From positions 352,962 to 416,961 of the forward strand of contig NZ_LT592170.1 of the NCBI RefSeq assembly GCF_900088825.1: a DNA stretch of 64,000 nucleotides, written 5' to 3'. Below, piece by piece: positions 36,072 through 52,567 of this stretch. A model generated the notes under the pieces. That model was given only the letters and a program-made list of their open reading frames with translations, was not told the DNA's origin and did no database searches. Numbering within the stretch: position 1 is the first letter of the stretch; each line of letters begins with the position of its first letter. The DNA comes from Thiomonas delicata (GTDB lineage Bacteria > Pseudomonadota > Gammaproteobacteria > Burkholderiales > Burkholderiaceae_C). Both the position numbers and the translations under genes were made by a program.

Positions 36072-37037
36072 ATGGAATGGACGCAAGCAACGCATTCCGG
36101 CAAGACCGACGCGCCCGGCCTGCATCGCGCAGCGCCGGCGCCGGCGGGAATCGCGGCGGTCGACCCCGCGCGGTTTTCCACCCACGTCATGCACGCCATC
36201 CGGCACGACTATGCGGACCATCCGCTGATGCAGCTGCCCCGCCTGGCACAGCTGGCGCACGACCTCATGCCCAGCCGCCAGTGTCGCTTCATCCGTCCCG
36301 GCACGACACAGACCTCGGAGTTCTTCCACACGCCCAAAACCCCCGACGGGCTGGGCATCGACGAGGTGTTCGCGCGCATCGAGGAGCCAGGCTCCTGGGT
36401 CGCGCTCTACAACGTGCAGACCGACCCGCACTACGCCGCCTTCCTCGACGAGGTCATGGCCGGCGCCCGGCCGTTGATCGAACCTGAACAGCCGGGCGTG
36501 TTCCGCGTCGCCGGCTTCATCTTCATCTCGGCGCCGCCCTCGGTCACGCCGTTCCACATCGACCGCGAGAACAACTTCTGGCTGCAGATCCGCGGCCGCA
36601 AGATCATGACCGTGTTCGACCATGCCGACCGCGCCGTGGTGCCGGCGCGCGAGGTGGAGGAATTCATCGTGCACGGCTCCCTGCGCAACGTGCGCCTCGA
36701 CCCCGCGCTGCGCCACCACGGCCGGGACTTCGACGTCGGACCCGGCGACGGCGTGTATTTCCCCGCCACCTCGCCGCACATGACCCGCACCACCACCGAC
36801 TGGGTGCGCGCCGGCGATGGCGTCTCGATCTCCATCGGCGTGGTGTTCTACACCGCCACCACGCGCCACCTGGCCCGCGTGCACCAGTGCAACCGGGTGC
36901 TGCGCCAATGGGGCCTGCAGCCGTCCTTTCCTGGTTCCAGCCCCTGGCGCGATGCGATCAAGGCGCCACTCGGCCGCGCCTTCGCGCTCGCGCGCGTCAG
37001 GATGCTCCATTACGTCGCCCCGCCCGGCGCCTATTGA
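36072..37037 (+). CDS. JmjC/cupin-8-like Fe(II)/2-oxoglutarate oxygenase candidate
   Basis: 321 residues with a perfect AGGAGG Shine-Dalgarno seven bases upstream. A cupin/JmjC-like fold is suggested by TPFHIDRENNFWLQIRGRKIMTVFDH, which contains a HxD pair (HID) near residue 162. A distal His lies in YFPATSPHMTRT, together matching the HxD...H iron facial triad. The segment GDGVYFPA precedes the distal His as usual. It sits between the kinase and the NRPS-PKS genes, so a hydroxylase acting on a carrier-bound amino acid or the product is a reasonable inference, not proven. It could alternatively be a cupin-like regulator. Confidence 0.7.
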   Translation: MEWTQATHSGKTDAPGLHRAAPAPAGIAAVDPARFSTHVMHAIRHDYADHPLMQLPRLAQLAHDLMPSRQCRFIRPGTTQTSEFFHTPKTPDGLGIDEVFARIEEPGSWVALYNVQTDPHYAAFLDEVMAGARPLIEPEQPGVFRVAGFIFISAPPSVTPFHIDRENNFWLQIRGRKIMTVFDHADRAVVPAREVEEFIVHGSLRNVRLDPALRHHGRDFDVGPGDGVYFPATSPHMTRTTTDWVRAGDGVSISIGVVFYTATTRHLARVHQCNRVLRQWGLQPSFPGSSPWRDAIKAPLGRAFALARVRMLHYVAPPGAY

Positions 37038-37333
37038 AGGGATCGGCGCCTCCGGGGGCAGCCGTGCGTTTTCTTGAAACGCGACAAGCCGGATCGGCTT
37101 GCTGCCCGCCCGCTTGCGCGTTGCTGCCAACTTGTTCACGCAGCAGGTCATGGCCTGCTCTCCAGGGCGCCCCCTCACCCATTCGAGGGGAAGAATTTCG
37201 CACCCATGACCCCTAGACTCATTCCCACATCGCGCGGCCTCGTGCGATCGCGCAAAACACAGCGCGGGCACCGCCTCCATCGCCAGGACCCGGACGATGC
37301 GAAGCGCGGATCAAGGAAAAAGAGATCTCCGAC
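37038..37333. other. Gap before the NRPS-PKS genes
   Basis: 296 bp with no recognisable gene. It probably holds a promoter for the synthetase operon, but no clear -35/-10 pair is visible. AAGGA at 37315-37319 is a distant Shine-Dalgarno for ATG 37334. Confidence 0.35.
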
Positions 37334-40300
37334 ATGCAAGCCGAATCCGTCAACGCAAGGCCGCTAACGCCGGCATCTGCGCCTGCCTTCGCGCCTGCTG
37401 CCGCATCCGCCGTGCTCGACCTGCTCCGCGCCCTCCCGGGCAAGGAGCACGACGCCTCTTGCGCCGAGGCCGCGCTTCAACTGCCCGCCGCGCTCACGTC
37501 TGGAATCCAGGACCTCGCCGCCCGCATGGGCTGGCTGGACGACACGCCCGGCGCTGCCGCCTGGGTTCTGCTCCTGCTGCGGTGGCTCGGCGCCCCCCGG
37601 ATCGGGCTTGACGAACTCCGCGCGCCGGTTTCTGCAGCCGATGCCGGCGAACCCGCCTCGGGCCGCCCCGCGCTGACGCGTTGCACCTACGGCCAGCCGG
37701 AGCAGGCCACCGCGCGGGCCTGGATGCAGAACGTGGACGCGATCCGGCGCGCGTCGCCGCAGCTCCCCGCCGCGTCCTGGCCCGGCACATCGGCGGCGCT
37801 CTGGCTGGGCCAGGGTGTCGACGCCGCGCGCATCACGCAGCATGGGATTCCGATCGCCATCGCCCTGGAGCCGAATGGCGCGCTGCGCATGCGTTACGCC
37901 GCAGCGCGGCTCGGCCCCGAGCAGGCCGATGCCATGCTGGCGGCATTGGCGCACGCCATGGGCGTCCTGATCGCGCACCCGGACGGCTTGGCGCGCGAAG
38001 TCCCGACCTTGAGCGACGCGCAGCGCACCTGGCTCGACGCCTTGAATCCGCCGGCAGATCCGCCCGATGCGGCACGCGCGGTGCATGCCGTGTTCGCGCA
38101 GCAGGCTGCCCTGCGCGGCGACGCGCCGGCCCTGACGCATGCCGGCGAAACGCTCAGCTACCGCGAACTCGAGGCGCGCGCCGAAGCCTGGTGCGCCCGG
38201 CTTGGCCATGCCGGCGCACAGCCTGGCGCCGTCGTCTGCGTGGCGCTCGGCCGCGGCCTCGACAGCATCGCCGTCCTCCTGGGCATACTCAAGGCCGGCT
38301 GCACCTATCTTGCGCTGGATGCCCAGCTTCCGTCCGAACGCATCGCTTTCATGCTGGCCGACGCCGGGGTCAGCCTGGTGGTCACCGACACCATGCGCCG
38401 CGGCGCGCTCGCACACGCGCTGCCCTTGTTGTTGACCGACGACCCCGCAGCCGAGGCCGGGATGGCCGGCGCGGCGGCCCCAGCCATCCCGGCCTCGGCT
38501 GCGCCGGCCCCTGCCTACATCATGTACACCTCGGGCTCGACCGGAACGCCGAAGGGCATCGTCATCGGCCATGCGTCCATCCTGCGCCTGGTGCTGAACG
38601 CGCCGTTCATGCGCCTGGATGCCAACACCCGCATGCTGCACGCCGCACCGCTGGGATTCGACGCCTCCACGCTCGAGATCTGGGGGCCGCTGCTCAACGG
38701 CGGCGTCTGCGTGCTGCACGACGAGGACCTGCCCACGCCTGCCGGGCTGGCGCGCACCATCCGGCGCGACGCCGTCAACGCCGCGTGGCTCACCGCCGCG
38801 CTGTTCAACACCGTGGTGGACGCCGACCCCACATCCCTGTGCGGCCTCGCGCAGCTGCTCACCGGCGGCGAGGCCCTGTCCGTGCCGCATGTGCGCCGCG
38901 CGCTGCAGGCCTTGCCCGGGACGCAGATCATCAACGGCTACGGCCCGACCGAATGCACCACCTTCGCCACCACCTACCCCATCCCGCGCGAGCTGCCGGA
39001 AGGCCTGCGCGCCATCCCCATCGGCAGGCCGATCCGCGACACCCGCGCTTATGTGCTGGGCCCCGGGGCAACGCTGCTGCCCCCGGGCCTGGTGGGTGAA
39101 CTCCACGTGGGCGGCAGCGGCCTGGCCATCGGCTACCTGAACCGGGCCGCGCTCGATGCCGAGCGCTTCGTGGTCAATCCGTTCGGCCCGTCCGGCACGC
39201 ACCTGTACCGCACCGGCGACCTCGTGCGCTGGCTGCCGGACGGCCAGCTCGACTACGTCGGCCGCGCGGACACCCAGGTCAAGATTCGCGGCTTTCGCAT
39301 CGAGCTCGGCGAAATCGAAACCGCGCTGGCCAAGCACCCCGCCGTGCGCTCCTGCGCGGTCATCGCGCGCAAGGACGCCGCCGGCCAGGCGCGCCTGCTG
39401 GCCTATTGCGTGGCCGCCGGGCGGCCGGTTCCGACGGCGGAACTGCGTGAGCGACTCGCCGCGCGGCTGCCGGACTACATGGTGCCGGCCGCGTTCATCT
39501 GGCTGGACGCATTGCCCATCACGGCCAACGGCAAGCTCGACCAGCGCGCGCTGCCCGAGCCTTCCGCCGAACGGCCCGACCTGGTCGTGCCCTACCAGAC
39601 GCCGCAGGACGACGCCGAACGCCGCGTCTGCGATGCCTTCGCGCAGGCCCTGGGTCTGCAGCGGGTCGGCCGGCTGGACAATTTTTTCGACCTCGGCGGC
39701 AACTCGCTGCTGGTGCTGCGCGTGCTGGCCCTGCTCGGGCAGGGCGGCGGCGCCACCGCGACGCTGAGCACCCATGCCTTCTTCGGCCAGCCCACGCCAC
39801 AAGCGCTGGCGCGCCTGCTCACGAACGCCCCCGCTACGGCCCCCGCGCTCGATGCGCGCCGCATGGCCAAACCCTTGCAAGACCCCGCCGCGCAGAGCGA
39901 GCAGGCGCCTCGTGCCACGACCCGCTCGACGCCGGCCGATGCGCGCCATGCCCCGGTCGCCATCGTGGCCGTGGCCGGGCGCTTTCCCGGCGCGGCCGAC
40001 GTCGAAACGTTCTGGGCCAATCTGCTCGCCGGACGCGACACCATCACCCATTTCAACGCCGACCAGCTCGACCCCAGCCTGCCCGCCAGCCTGACGCAAG
40101 ACCCCGACTACGTGAAAGCGCGCGGCGTGATCGACGGCGTCGACCTGTTCGACGCCGCCTTCTTCGGCATCGCCCCGCGCGAGGCCGCGCTGATGGACCC
40201 GCAGCAGCGCATCTTCCTCGAACTGTGCTGGGAATGCCTGGAGCGTGCCGGCCACGCGCCGGATGCCACGACCGTGCCGGTGGGCGTGTTCGCCGGCATG

Positions 40301-43300
40301 TACAACGCCACCTACTTCCAGCATCACGTGCAGCACCGGCCTGAACTCGTCGAGGCGCTCGGCGCCTTCCAGACCATGCTGGGCAACGAGAAGGACTACA
40401 TCGCCACGCGCGTGGCCAACCGGCTCAACCTCACCGGCCCGGCGGTCAGCGTGCACACCGCCTGTTCCACCTCGCTGGTGGCCATCGCCCAGGCCGTCAT
40501 CAGCCTGCGCGCGGGCCAGTGCGACATGGCGCTGGCCGGCGGCAGCTCGGTGACCTGTCCGCCCAACAGCGGCTACCTCTATCAGGACGGCGCGATGCTC
40601 TCGCCCGACGGCGCCACGCGCAGTTTCGACGCCAAGGCCCAGGGCACGGTGTTTTCCGACGGCGCCGCCGTGGTGCTGCTCAAGCGGCTGGACGACGCAC
40701 TGGCCGATGGCGACGCCGTGCTCGCCGTCATTCGCGGCGTGGCCATCAACAACGACGGCCGCGACAAGGCCAGCTTCACCGCCCCCAGCGTGGACGGCCA
40801 GGCCGCCGTGATCGCCGCCGCCCAGCGCGACGCCGGCATCGACGCGCGCAGCGTGAGCTATGTCGAAACCCATGGCACCGCCACCCCGATGGGCGACCCG
40901 GTGGAAGTCGAGGCGCTCACGCGCGCGTTCCGCCAGCACACCGACGACGCGGGCTTTTGCCGCATCGGCTCGCTCAAGAGCAACGTCGGCCACATGGTCA
41001 TCGCCGCCGGCGCCGCAGGGGTGATCAAGACGGCCCTGGCCCTGGCGCGCGAAACCCTGCCGCCCAGCATCCACTACACCGCGCCGAACCCCGGCATCGA
41101 CTTCGCCCGCAGCCCCTTCATGGTCTGCGACCGGCTCACGCCCTGGCCGCGCGGCGAGCAGCCGCGCCGCGCCGGGGTCAGCGGCTTCGGCGTGGGCGGC
41201 ACCAACGCCCACGTGGTGCTGGAAGAGGCCCCCGCGCCCGCGCCGTCGTCGGCCGCCGTCGGCCCGCAATTGCTCGCGCTCTCGGCCAAGAGCCCCGCGG
41301 CGCTGGACGCCGTGGCCGCAGAGCTGGCCGCGCATCTCCAAGCCCATCCCGACCTCAATCTGGCTGACGCCGCCTACACCCTGCAAGTGGGACGCAGCGC
41401 CTTCACGCACCGGCTGTGCGTGGTCGCGCAGACCACGCAGGACGCCGTGCAAGCCTTGCAAACGGCCTCACACCCGTGGCGCGCGCAGCGCAAAGTCGGC
41501 AGCGGCGAGCCGCCCATGGTCTGGCTGTTTCCGGGTCAGGGCGCGCAATACGCCGGCATGGGCCGTGGCCTGTACGCGGCCGACGCCGATTTCCGCGCCG
41601 CCTTCGACGCCGCCCTCGCCGCACTCGCCCCGCATCTGGACTTCGACCTGCGCGCGCGCATGTTCGGCAACGAACCCGGTGCGCCGGGGGCGGATCTCCT
41701 CACCGGCACGGGCACCACCCAACCCGCCACGTTCTGCCTCGAATACGCCCTGGCGCAAAGCTGGCTCGCGCGCGGGGCCAGGCCGGCTGCGCTGATCGGT
41801 CACAGCGTGGGCGAATTCGTCGCCGCCGTGCTGGCGGGCGTGATGCGCCTGAGCGACGCCGCGCAGCTCGTGGCCCGGCGCGGCGCCTTGATGCAGGCCT
41901 TGCCCCCGGGCGGCATGCTGTCGGTGCGCCTGTCCGCGAGCGACGTGCTGGCGCGCTTACCCGAGGCGCTGGCCCTGGCAGCCGAGAACGGCCCTGCGGC
42001 CTGCGTCGTCGCCGGCCCGCGCGAGGCCATCGAAGCCTGGCGCGCCGCGCTGGAGGCCGACGGGGTGCAGGCGCGCGTGCTGCAAACCTCGCACGCTTTC
42101 CATTCGTCCATGATGGACCCGGCCCTGGCGCCGTTTGCCGACGTGGTCCGAGCCGTCGCACTCGCCGCGCCGAGCCTTCCCATCGTCTCCACCCGCACCG
42201 GCACCTGGATGACCGAGGCCGACGCCATCAGCGCCGATTACTGGGCCCGCCACCTGCGCGAGCCGGTGCGCTTCTCCCCCGCCATCCGCACGGCGCTCGC
42301 GCGCCACACCGACGCCGCCTTCCTGGAGGTCGGCCCGCGCGGCGCGCTGTCCACCCTGGCGCGCCAGCATGGCCCCGCCGGCAGCGTGCTGGCCATTCCC
42401 AGCCTAGCCGACACGCCCGAAACCGAGGCCGCGCAGATGCTGCTGGCACAAGGCGCGCTGTGGACCGCGGGCCTTGCACTGGCCGCTTCCGCGGCCAACC
42501 CGGCCACCGCGCGCCATCGCATCCCCTTGCCCACCTACGCCTTCGAACGCAAGCGCTATTGGGTCGAGGCCGCCGCGACGCAACAGCGCGGCTCGACAAC
42601 AAACGCGCCGGGCCATGCCCAAGCCGAATCCGCGCCACAGGCCAGGCCCGTTTCAGACGTCCCCAGCGCCGCGGTGCTGGCCTTCACTCCACCGCCTCAC
42701 GCCAACGCCATGTCTTCCACCACGCCCGCACCGACCCATCCGGCGACATCAGGCAACGCGCCCGCCGCGCGGAAGCTCCAGCTGATCGCACGTCTGCGCG
42801 CCTTGTTCGACGACGTGTCCGGCAGCGACCTCGGCGACACGGACCCCACCATCCCCTTCGTCGAGCTCGGCATCGATTCGCTCACCCTGACCCAGGCGGC
42901 GCTGCAGGTCAAACGCGAGTTCGGCGTCAGCGTCACCTTCCGCCAGTTGATGGAAAGCCTGCGCAGCCTCGACGCGCTGGCCGATCACCTCGACGCGCAA
43001 TTGCCGCCGGAGCCCGCCACCCAGCCGCAAGCCGCAACCGTTGCGGCAGCTGCGCCACAGGGCTTGGCCATGCCCGCAGCCGTCATGCCGGCCCCCGGCA
43101 CCAACGCGCCTCTGCTGCAACAGGTCATCCAGCAGCAGATGCAACTCATGGCGCAACAGCTCGCGCTCCTGAGCGGGGTCCAGCCCGCGGCACCGCAGGC
43201 CGACACCACACCCCCCGCCGCTCCCGCGCCGACCGCAACGGCCGCGGCGGACGCAGCAAGCGCCACCGACGATGCCGGCGTCCAGCGCTACGACGTGAAA

Positions 43301-44829
43301 AAGGCCTTCGGCGCGATCGCCCGCATCCATACCCAGGCCAGCCCGCTGACCGAGCGCCAGCGCGCGCGCCTGGACGCCTTCATGCGCCGCTACGTGGAGC
43401 GCACGGCCAAGAGCCGGGCGTACACGGAACAGCATCGCGCGCATCTGGCCGACCCGCGCGTGGTCAACGGCTTCCGGCCGATGATCAAGGACATCGTCTA
43501 TCAAATCGTCGTCGCGCGCAGCAAGGGCTCCCATCTGTGGGACCTGGACGGCAACGACTATGTGGACGTGCTCAGCGGCTTCGGCATGAGCCTGTTCGGC
43601 TGGCAGCCCGACTTCGTGCTGGACGCCGTGCGCAGGCAGCTCGACGACGGCTACGACATCGGCCCGCAGCATCCGCTGGCCGGTCCGGTGGCCGAGCTGG
43701 TGTGCGAGCTCACCGGCTTCGACCGCGCCGGCCTGTGCAACACCGGCTCCGAGGCCGTCATGGCCGCCGTGCGCATCGCCCGCACCGTCACCGGGCGCAG
43801 CACCGTGGTGCTGTTCACCGGCTCCTACCACGGCACCTTCGACGAAGTGCTGGTGCGCTCCGGGCGCGAGCACAAGGGCATCCCGGCCGCCCCCGGCATC
43901 ATGCGCGGCATGTTCGGCGACGTGCGCGTGCTGGACTACGGCACCCCCGAGGCGCTCGCATTCATCCGGGCCCATGCCGACGACCTCGCCGCGGTGCTGG
44001 TCGAGCCGGTGCAAAGCCGCCGGCCCGAGTTCCAGCCGGTGGACTTCCTCAAGGACGTGCGCGCCATCACCGAGCAAAGCGGAACCTGCCTGATCTTCGA
44101 CGAGGTCATCACCGGCTTCCGCTGCGCGCTCGGCGGGGCGCAGCAGGTATTCGGCGTGCGCGCCGACCTGGCCAGCTACGGCAAGGTCATCGGCGGCGGC
44201 ATGCCCATCGGCGTCATCGCCGGCAAGCGCGAATTCATGGACGCGCTCGACGGCGGCGCCTGGCAGTACGGCGACGACTCCATCCCCAGTGTGGGCGTCA
44301 CCTACTTCGCCGGTACCTTCGTGCGTCACCCCTTGGCGCTGGCCGCGGCCCACGCCAGCCTGACCCATCTCAAGCAGCAAGGCCCGGCGCTGCAACAGCG
44401 GCTCAACGCCGCCACCACGGCACTGGCCGACGAGCTCAGCGCCTTCTGCCGCGAGCACGGCGCGCCGTTGGAAATCCGCCATTTCGCCTCGTTGTGGCGC
44501 GTGGCCTGGCTGGAAGACCACCCGTTGCAGGACCTGCTGTTCGCCATGATGCGCAGCCGCGGCGTGCACATCCTCGACAACTTCCCCTGCTTCCTGACCA
44601 CCGCGCACAGCGAAGCCGACATCGTCCACATCGCCGGCGCGTTCAAGGACTCCGTGCGCGAGCTGCAGGAATCCGAATTCCTGCCGCGCCACAAGTCCCC
44701 CGTGTCCGTCGTGTTCGACGCCGCCAAGCCCCCGGTGCCCGGTGCCCGCCTGGGCAAGGACCCCAGCGGCAAACCCGCCTGGTTCGTGCCCAACCCCGAC
44801 GACCCGGCCAAATACCTGAAGGTGGGCGC

Positions 44830-44833
<4 letters not shown>
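37334..44833 (+). CDS. Hybrid NRPS-PKS: partial C, A, PCP, KS, AT, ACP, aminotransferase
   Basis: 2,499 residues. The first about 240 residues look like the C-terminal half of a condensation domain without HHxxxDG. An A domain (250-740) has [14 protein letters not shown] near 395; its ten specificity positions read D-A-L-W-L-G-G-T-F-K by alignment to GrsA, close to valine codes. A PCP follows (Ser791 in GGNSL). The KS (874-1300) has Cys1044, His1180 and His1220. The AT (about 1395-1700) has GHSVG with Ser1491 and HAFH (His1590), indicating malonyl-CoA. The ACP has Ser1849 in GIDSL. Residues 1990-2480 are a class III aminotransferase with PLP Lys2284 in YGKVIGGG, as in mycosubtilin/iturin synthetases. 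Expected product: a chain-extended, beta-aminated acyl-ACP. No ketoreductase is present. The stop overlaps the next start. Confidence 0.9.
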
Positions 44834-49872
<5,039 letters not shown>

Positions 49873-49889
49873 GCCCTAGGGAGACCATC

Positions 49890-50744
49890 ATGTTGACCAC
49901 ACCCATGCTCGAACCCCATGCGCAGCGCTGGCTGCGCGCGCGCGGCAACGCGCCGTATGGACCCGCGGCGCACACGCCGGCGCAGACGGCGCAGGCCTTG
50001 CGCGAACATGCGCCAGCGCGTCGCAACCCCGCTCTGCAGCGCCCGCAAGGCCGCGACGTGCACCTGTGGCACATCGACCTGCGCGACATGGGCACCGACG
50101 CCGTGAACCTGCTCGACGCCGCGGAACTCGCGCGCGCCCAGCGCTTCGTCTATGCGCACGACTGGCGCCGCTATGTGGCCGCGCACGCCTGGCTGCGCCG
50201 CGTCCTGGGCGCCTATCTCGGCATCGCGCCTCAGCATCTGCGCTTCGACGCCGACGCGCACGGCAAACCCATGCTCGCGCATCGGCACGCGAACGGCGAT
50301 GCGGCGCTGCGTTTCAACATGAGCCACAGCAAGGACATCGCGCTGATCGCCGTCACCTCGGGGCCCGAAGTCGGGGTGGACATCGAAGCCCTGCGCGACG
50401 ACCTTCCCGGCCCCGATCTGGCCGCCGGCGTGCTCAGCGCCGGCGAGCTCGACGAACTTGCGCGGTGCGCGCCGCTAGACCATCCGGCGGTGTTCGTCGG
50501 CTGCTGGACGCGCAAGGAGGCCTGTCTCAAGGCGCTGGGCGTCGGCCTCGGCCTGGAACCCCGCGCGCTCGACGTCGGGCTTCAGGCGCAGCGCATGACG
50601 CTGCAGCTGGGCAGCGGCGAACCCGCCGTCGACCTGGCCCCGCTGCCGTGTCCGCCCGGCTACGCCGCGGCCCTGGCCGTGGTTGGCGGTTTCGCGGGCG
50701 TCGCGCGTCAGGACGCGGCGCTGGTCTGGGAGGGCATGTCTTGA
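49890..50744 (+). CDS. Sfp-type 4'-phosphopantetheinyl transferase
   Basis: 284 residues from ATG 49890 (AGGGAG upstream); 17 bp after the NRPS stop. The first 50 residues are an extension without homology visible. The Sfp signatures are present: RFNMSHSKDIALIAV, GVDIEAL (metal-binding Asp/Glu) and WTRKEACLKALGVGL. It transfers phosphopantetheine from CoA to the carrier serines (791, 1849 of the PKS-NRPS; 1046, 1614 of the NRPS). Its presence shows the assembly line is self-contained. The following hydrolase start overlaps its stop. Confidence 0.92.
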   Translation: MLTTPMLEPHAQRWLRARGNAPYGPAAHTPAQTAQALREHAPARRNPALQRPQGRDVHLWHIDLRDMGTDAVNLLDAAELARAQRFVYAHDWRRYVAAHAWLRRVLGAYLGIAPQHLRFDADAHGKPMLAHRHANGDAALRFNMSHSKDIALIAVTSGPEVGVDIEALRDDLPGPDLAAGVLSAGELDELARCAPLDHPAVFVGCWTRKEACLKALGVGLGLEPRALDVGLQAQRMTLQLGSGEPAVDLAPLPCPPGYAAALAVVGGFAGVARQDAALVWEGMS

Positions 50745-51565
50745 CCCCGATGCGCTTCTCGCATGGTGCGCGCGAACTGTTCGGCTTGCACCTCGAACCG
50801 CGTGCCGCCACGGCGCGCGGCCATGCCGTGCTGTTGTGCAACCCCTTCGGGCAGGAAGCCATTCGGGCCCACCGTTTCTACCGCGTGCTGGGCGACCGCC
50901 TGGCGGCGGCCGGCTTCGATGTGCTGCGCTTCGACTACTACGGCAGCGGGGACTCGGGCGGCGAAGACGCCGACTTCGACCTCGACGGCAGCATCGCTGA
51001 CACCGTGGCCGCGGGGCGCCTGCTGCTGCAGCGCAGCGATGCGGAGCGCCTGTCCTGCATCGGACTGCGGCTGGGGGGCAACATCGCCCTGGCGGCGACC
51101 GCGGGCTGGGCCACGCCGGCCGCCCACGTGGCCATGCTGGAGCCGGTGCCGGACGGATTCGCCTACCTGGACGAACTGGCCGGCGCCAACGCGCAGGCCC
51201 TGGCACGCACCTTCGGCGCGCGCTGGCGCGTGGATGCGCAACTGCGGGCGTTCAATCTTCCCGCGCCGCAGGCCGAGGCGCTGGGCTTCGTGCTGACGCC
51301 GCCATGCCGCGCGCAGATCGCGCGCATCGCCCTCATGCGCAGCTGGCCCGGCCGCTGCGACAGACTGCTCATCCTGAGCCGCGACGTCGACGTGCTGGCG
51401 CGGTGCGCCGCCGCGCGCGACCCGTCGCGTTTGCCTGAGGCCGAGGTCTCGGCCTCGCATTGCGACATCGATTGGGCGACCAACAGCGCGCTCAACACGG
51501 CCATCGTGCCGATGCACTGGGTGACGCGGCTGCTGAGCGAGTTGACGGAGCAGGTCCATGCGTGA
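50741..51565 (+). CDS. Alpha/beta hydrolase, exosortase A-associated hydrolase 2-like
   Basis: About 274 residues; TTG 50741 has GGGAGGG six bases upstream and overlaps the PPTase stop, while ATG 50750 is the alternative. Fold motifs: LLCNPFGQEAIRAHRFYR, LRFDYYGSGDSGG, and at the nucleophile elbow GLRLGG where GxSxG would have Ser. The elbow form GLRLG and the context match, from memory, the exosortase A system-associated hydrolase 2 family, which also lacks a serine there. A role in releasing or proof-reading the NRPS product is possible, but the missing Ser argues against ordinary esterase chemistry. Overlaps the next hydrolase gene by 8 bp. Confidence 0.75.
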   Translation: MTPMRFSHGARELFGLHLEPRAATARGHAVLLCNPFGQEAIRAHRFYRVLGDRLAAAGFDVLRFDYYGSGDSGGEDADFDLDGSIADTVAAGRLLLQRSDAERLSCIGLRLGGNIALAATAGWATPAAHVAMLEPVPDGFAYLDELAGANAQALARTFGARWRVDAQLRAFNLPAPQAEALGFVLTPPCRAQIARIALMRSWPGRCDRLLILSRDVDVLARCAAARDPSRLPEAEVSASHCDIDWATNSALNTAIVPMHWVTRLLSELTEQVHA

Positions 51566-52493
51566 GATCTCGCTCGCCTTCGGGCCCGGACAAGCGCTGG
51601 TCGGCACCCTCACCCTGCCCGCCGCGGACCAGGCCGCGCCCGCAGCCCCGCTCGGCCTGGTGATGTTCAATTCCGGGGTCGTGCACCGCATCGGGCCGCA
51701 CCGCATCAACGTCAAGCTGGCGCGGAAGCTGGCGCTGCGCGGCATCCCCTCGATCCGCTTCGACCTGCACGGCATGGGCGACAGCCTGCGCGCGGACGGC
51801 GTGCTGCCCTACGAGCGGCAGGCTGTCGCGGACCTCGGCCTGGCGATGGACGCCCTGCAGGACTGCGCCGGCGTGGCCCGCTTCGCCCTGCTCGGCTTCT
51901 GTTCGGGCGCCGTGCCAAGCTATCTGGCGGCCCAGGCCGACCCCCGGGTCGGCGCCGTCATCCTGTACGACGCCTTCGCCTTCCCCACGCCGAGGAGCCG
52001 GGCGCGCTTTCTCTGGCTGCGCCTGAGCGGACACGGGTTCGACCCGCAAGCGCTGCGGCGCGATGTCCGCCGGCTCGGGCGTGGCCTGGCGCGGCTGCCG
52101 CACCGCCTGTTCGAGCGCCTGCGCCGGCGCGGCAACGAGACGTTCAAGCAAGCCGGCCCGTCAGAGCAAAAGCAGCCGATGATGGTGCGTGGACTGGGCG
52201 AATTGACACGCCGTGGCGTCAAGGTCGTCGTGCTGCATGCGGGCGACGATTTCGGCGTCGCCAACTACGCCGAGCAGTTTCGCGACGCCATGGGCGACGC
52301 CTTGCCGCGCGAAGGCCTGCACTACGGCTTTCTCGCCTCCATCGACCATGTCGCCACCTCGACCCCGGCGCAAAAGGTGTTTCTCGACGCCATCTGCGCC
52401 GCCCTGCTCGGCGACCACCTCGACTGCATGCCCGCCGACGCATCGCCCGCGCCGGCGAGCCCTGCCGCGCACTCGGCCGCGGAAGTCGGCTGA
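51558..52493 (+). CDS. Alpha/beta hydrolase, exosortase A-associated hydrolase 1-like
   Basis: 311 residues. VMFNSGVVHRIGPHRINVKLAR and IRFDLHGMGDS are alpha/beta-hydrolase motifs; the elbow reads GFCSG, so a Cys occupies the nucleophile position. HAGDDFGV and a His in SIDHVATS near the C-terminus could complete a triad. It resembles the exosortase A-associated hydrolase 1 family, where Cys at the elbow is usual (from memory). It starts 8 bp inside the previous hydrolase gene. A thioesterase-like release of the NRPS chain or acyl transfer to the polymer is a possible role. Confidence 0.75.
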   Translation: MREISLAFGPGQALVGTLTLPAADQAAPAAPLGLVMFNSGVVHRIGPHRINVKLARKLALRGIPSIRFDLHGMGDSLRADGVLPYERQAVADLGLAMDALQDCAGVARFALLGFCSGAVPSYLAAQADPRVGAVILYDAFAFPTPRSRARFLWLRLSGHGFDPQALRRDVRRLGRGLARLPHRLFERLRRRGNETFKQAGPSEQKQPMMVRGLGELTRRGVKVVVLHAGDDFGVANYAEQFRDAMGDALPREGLHYGFLASIDHVATSTPAQKVFLDAICAALLGDHLDCMPADASPAPASPAAHSAAEVG

Positions 52494-52567
52494 CGCGAAC
52501 CACGGCAACCCCGCCCCGAAGCACGAGCCAACCGATCCGCCAGCGCCCGCCCCACGCCGCCCAGACC

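Noticed and set aside
37364-41461. 1,365-codon leftward open frame opposite the NRPS-PKS gene
   Set aside because: It is the antisense shadow of a GC-rich coding region. It has no recognisable domain and the other strand carries full A, KS and AT motifs.
50750-51565. Treating the first hydrolase as a type II thioesterase of the NRPS
   Set aside because: The nucleophile Ser of type II thioesterases is absent (GLRLG elbow) and the sequence looks like the exosortase-associated family, so the label would be misleading.
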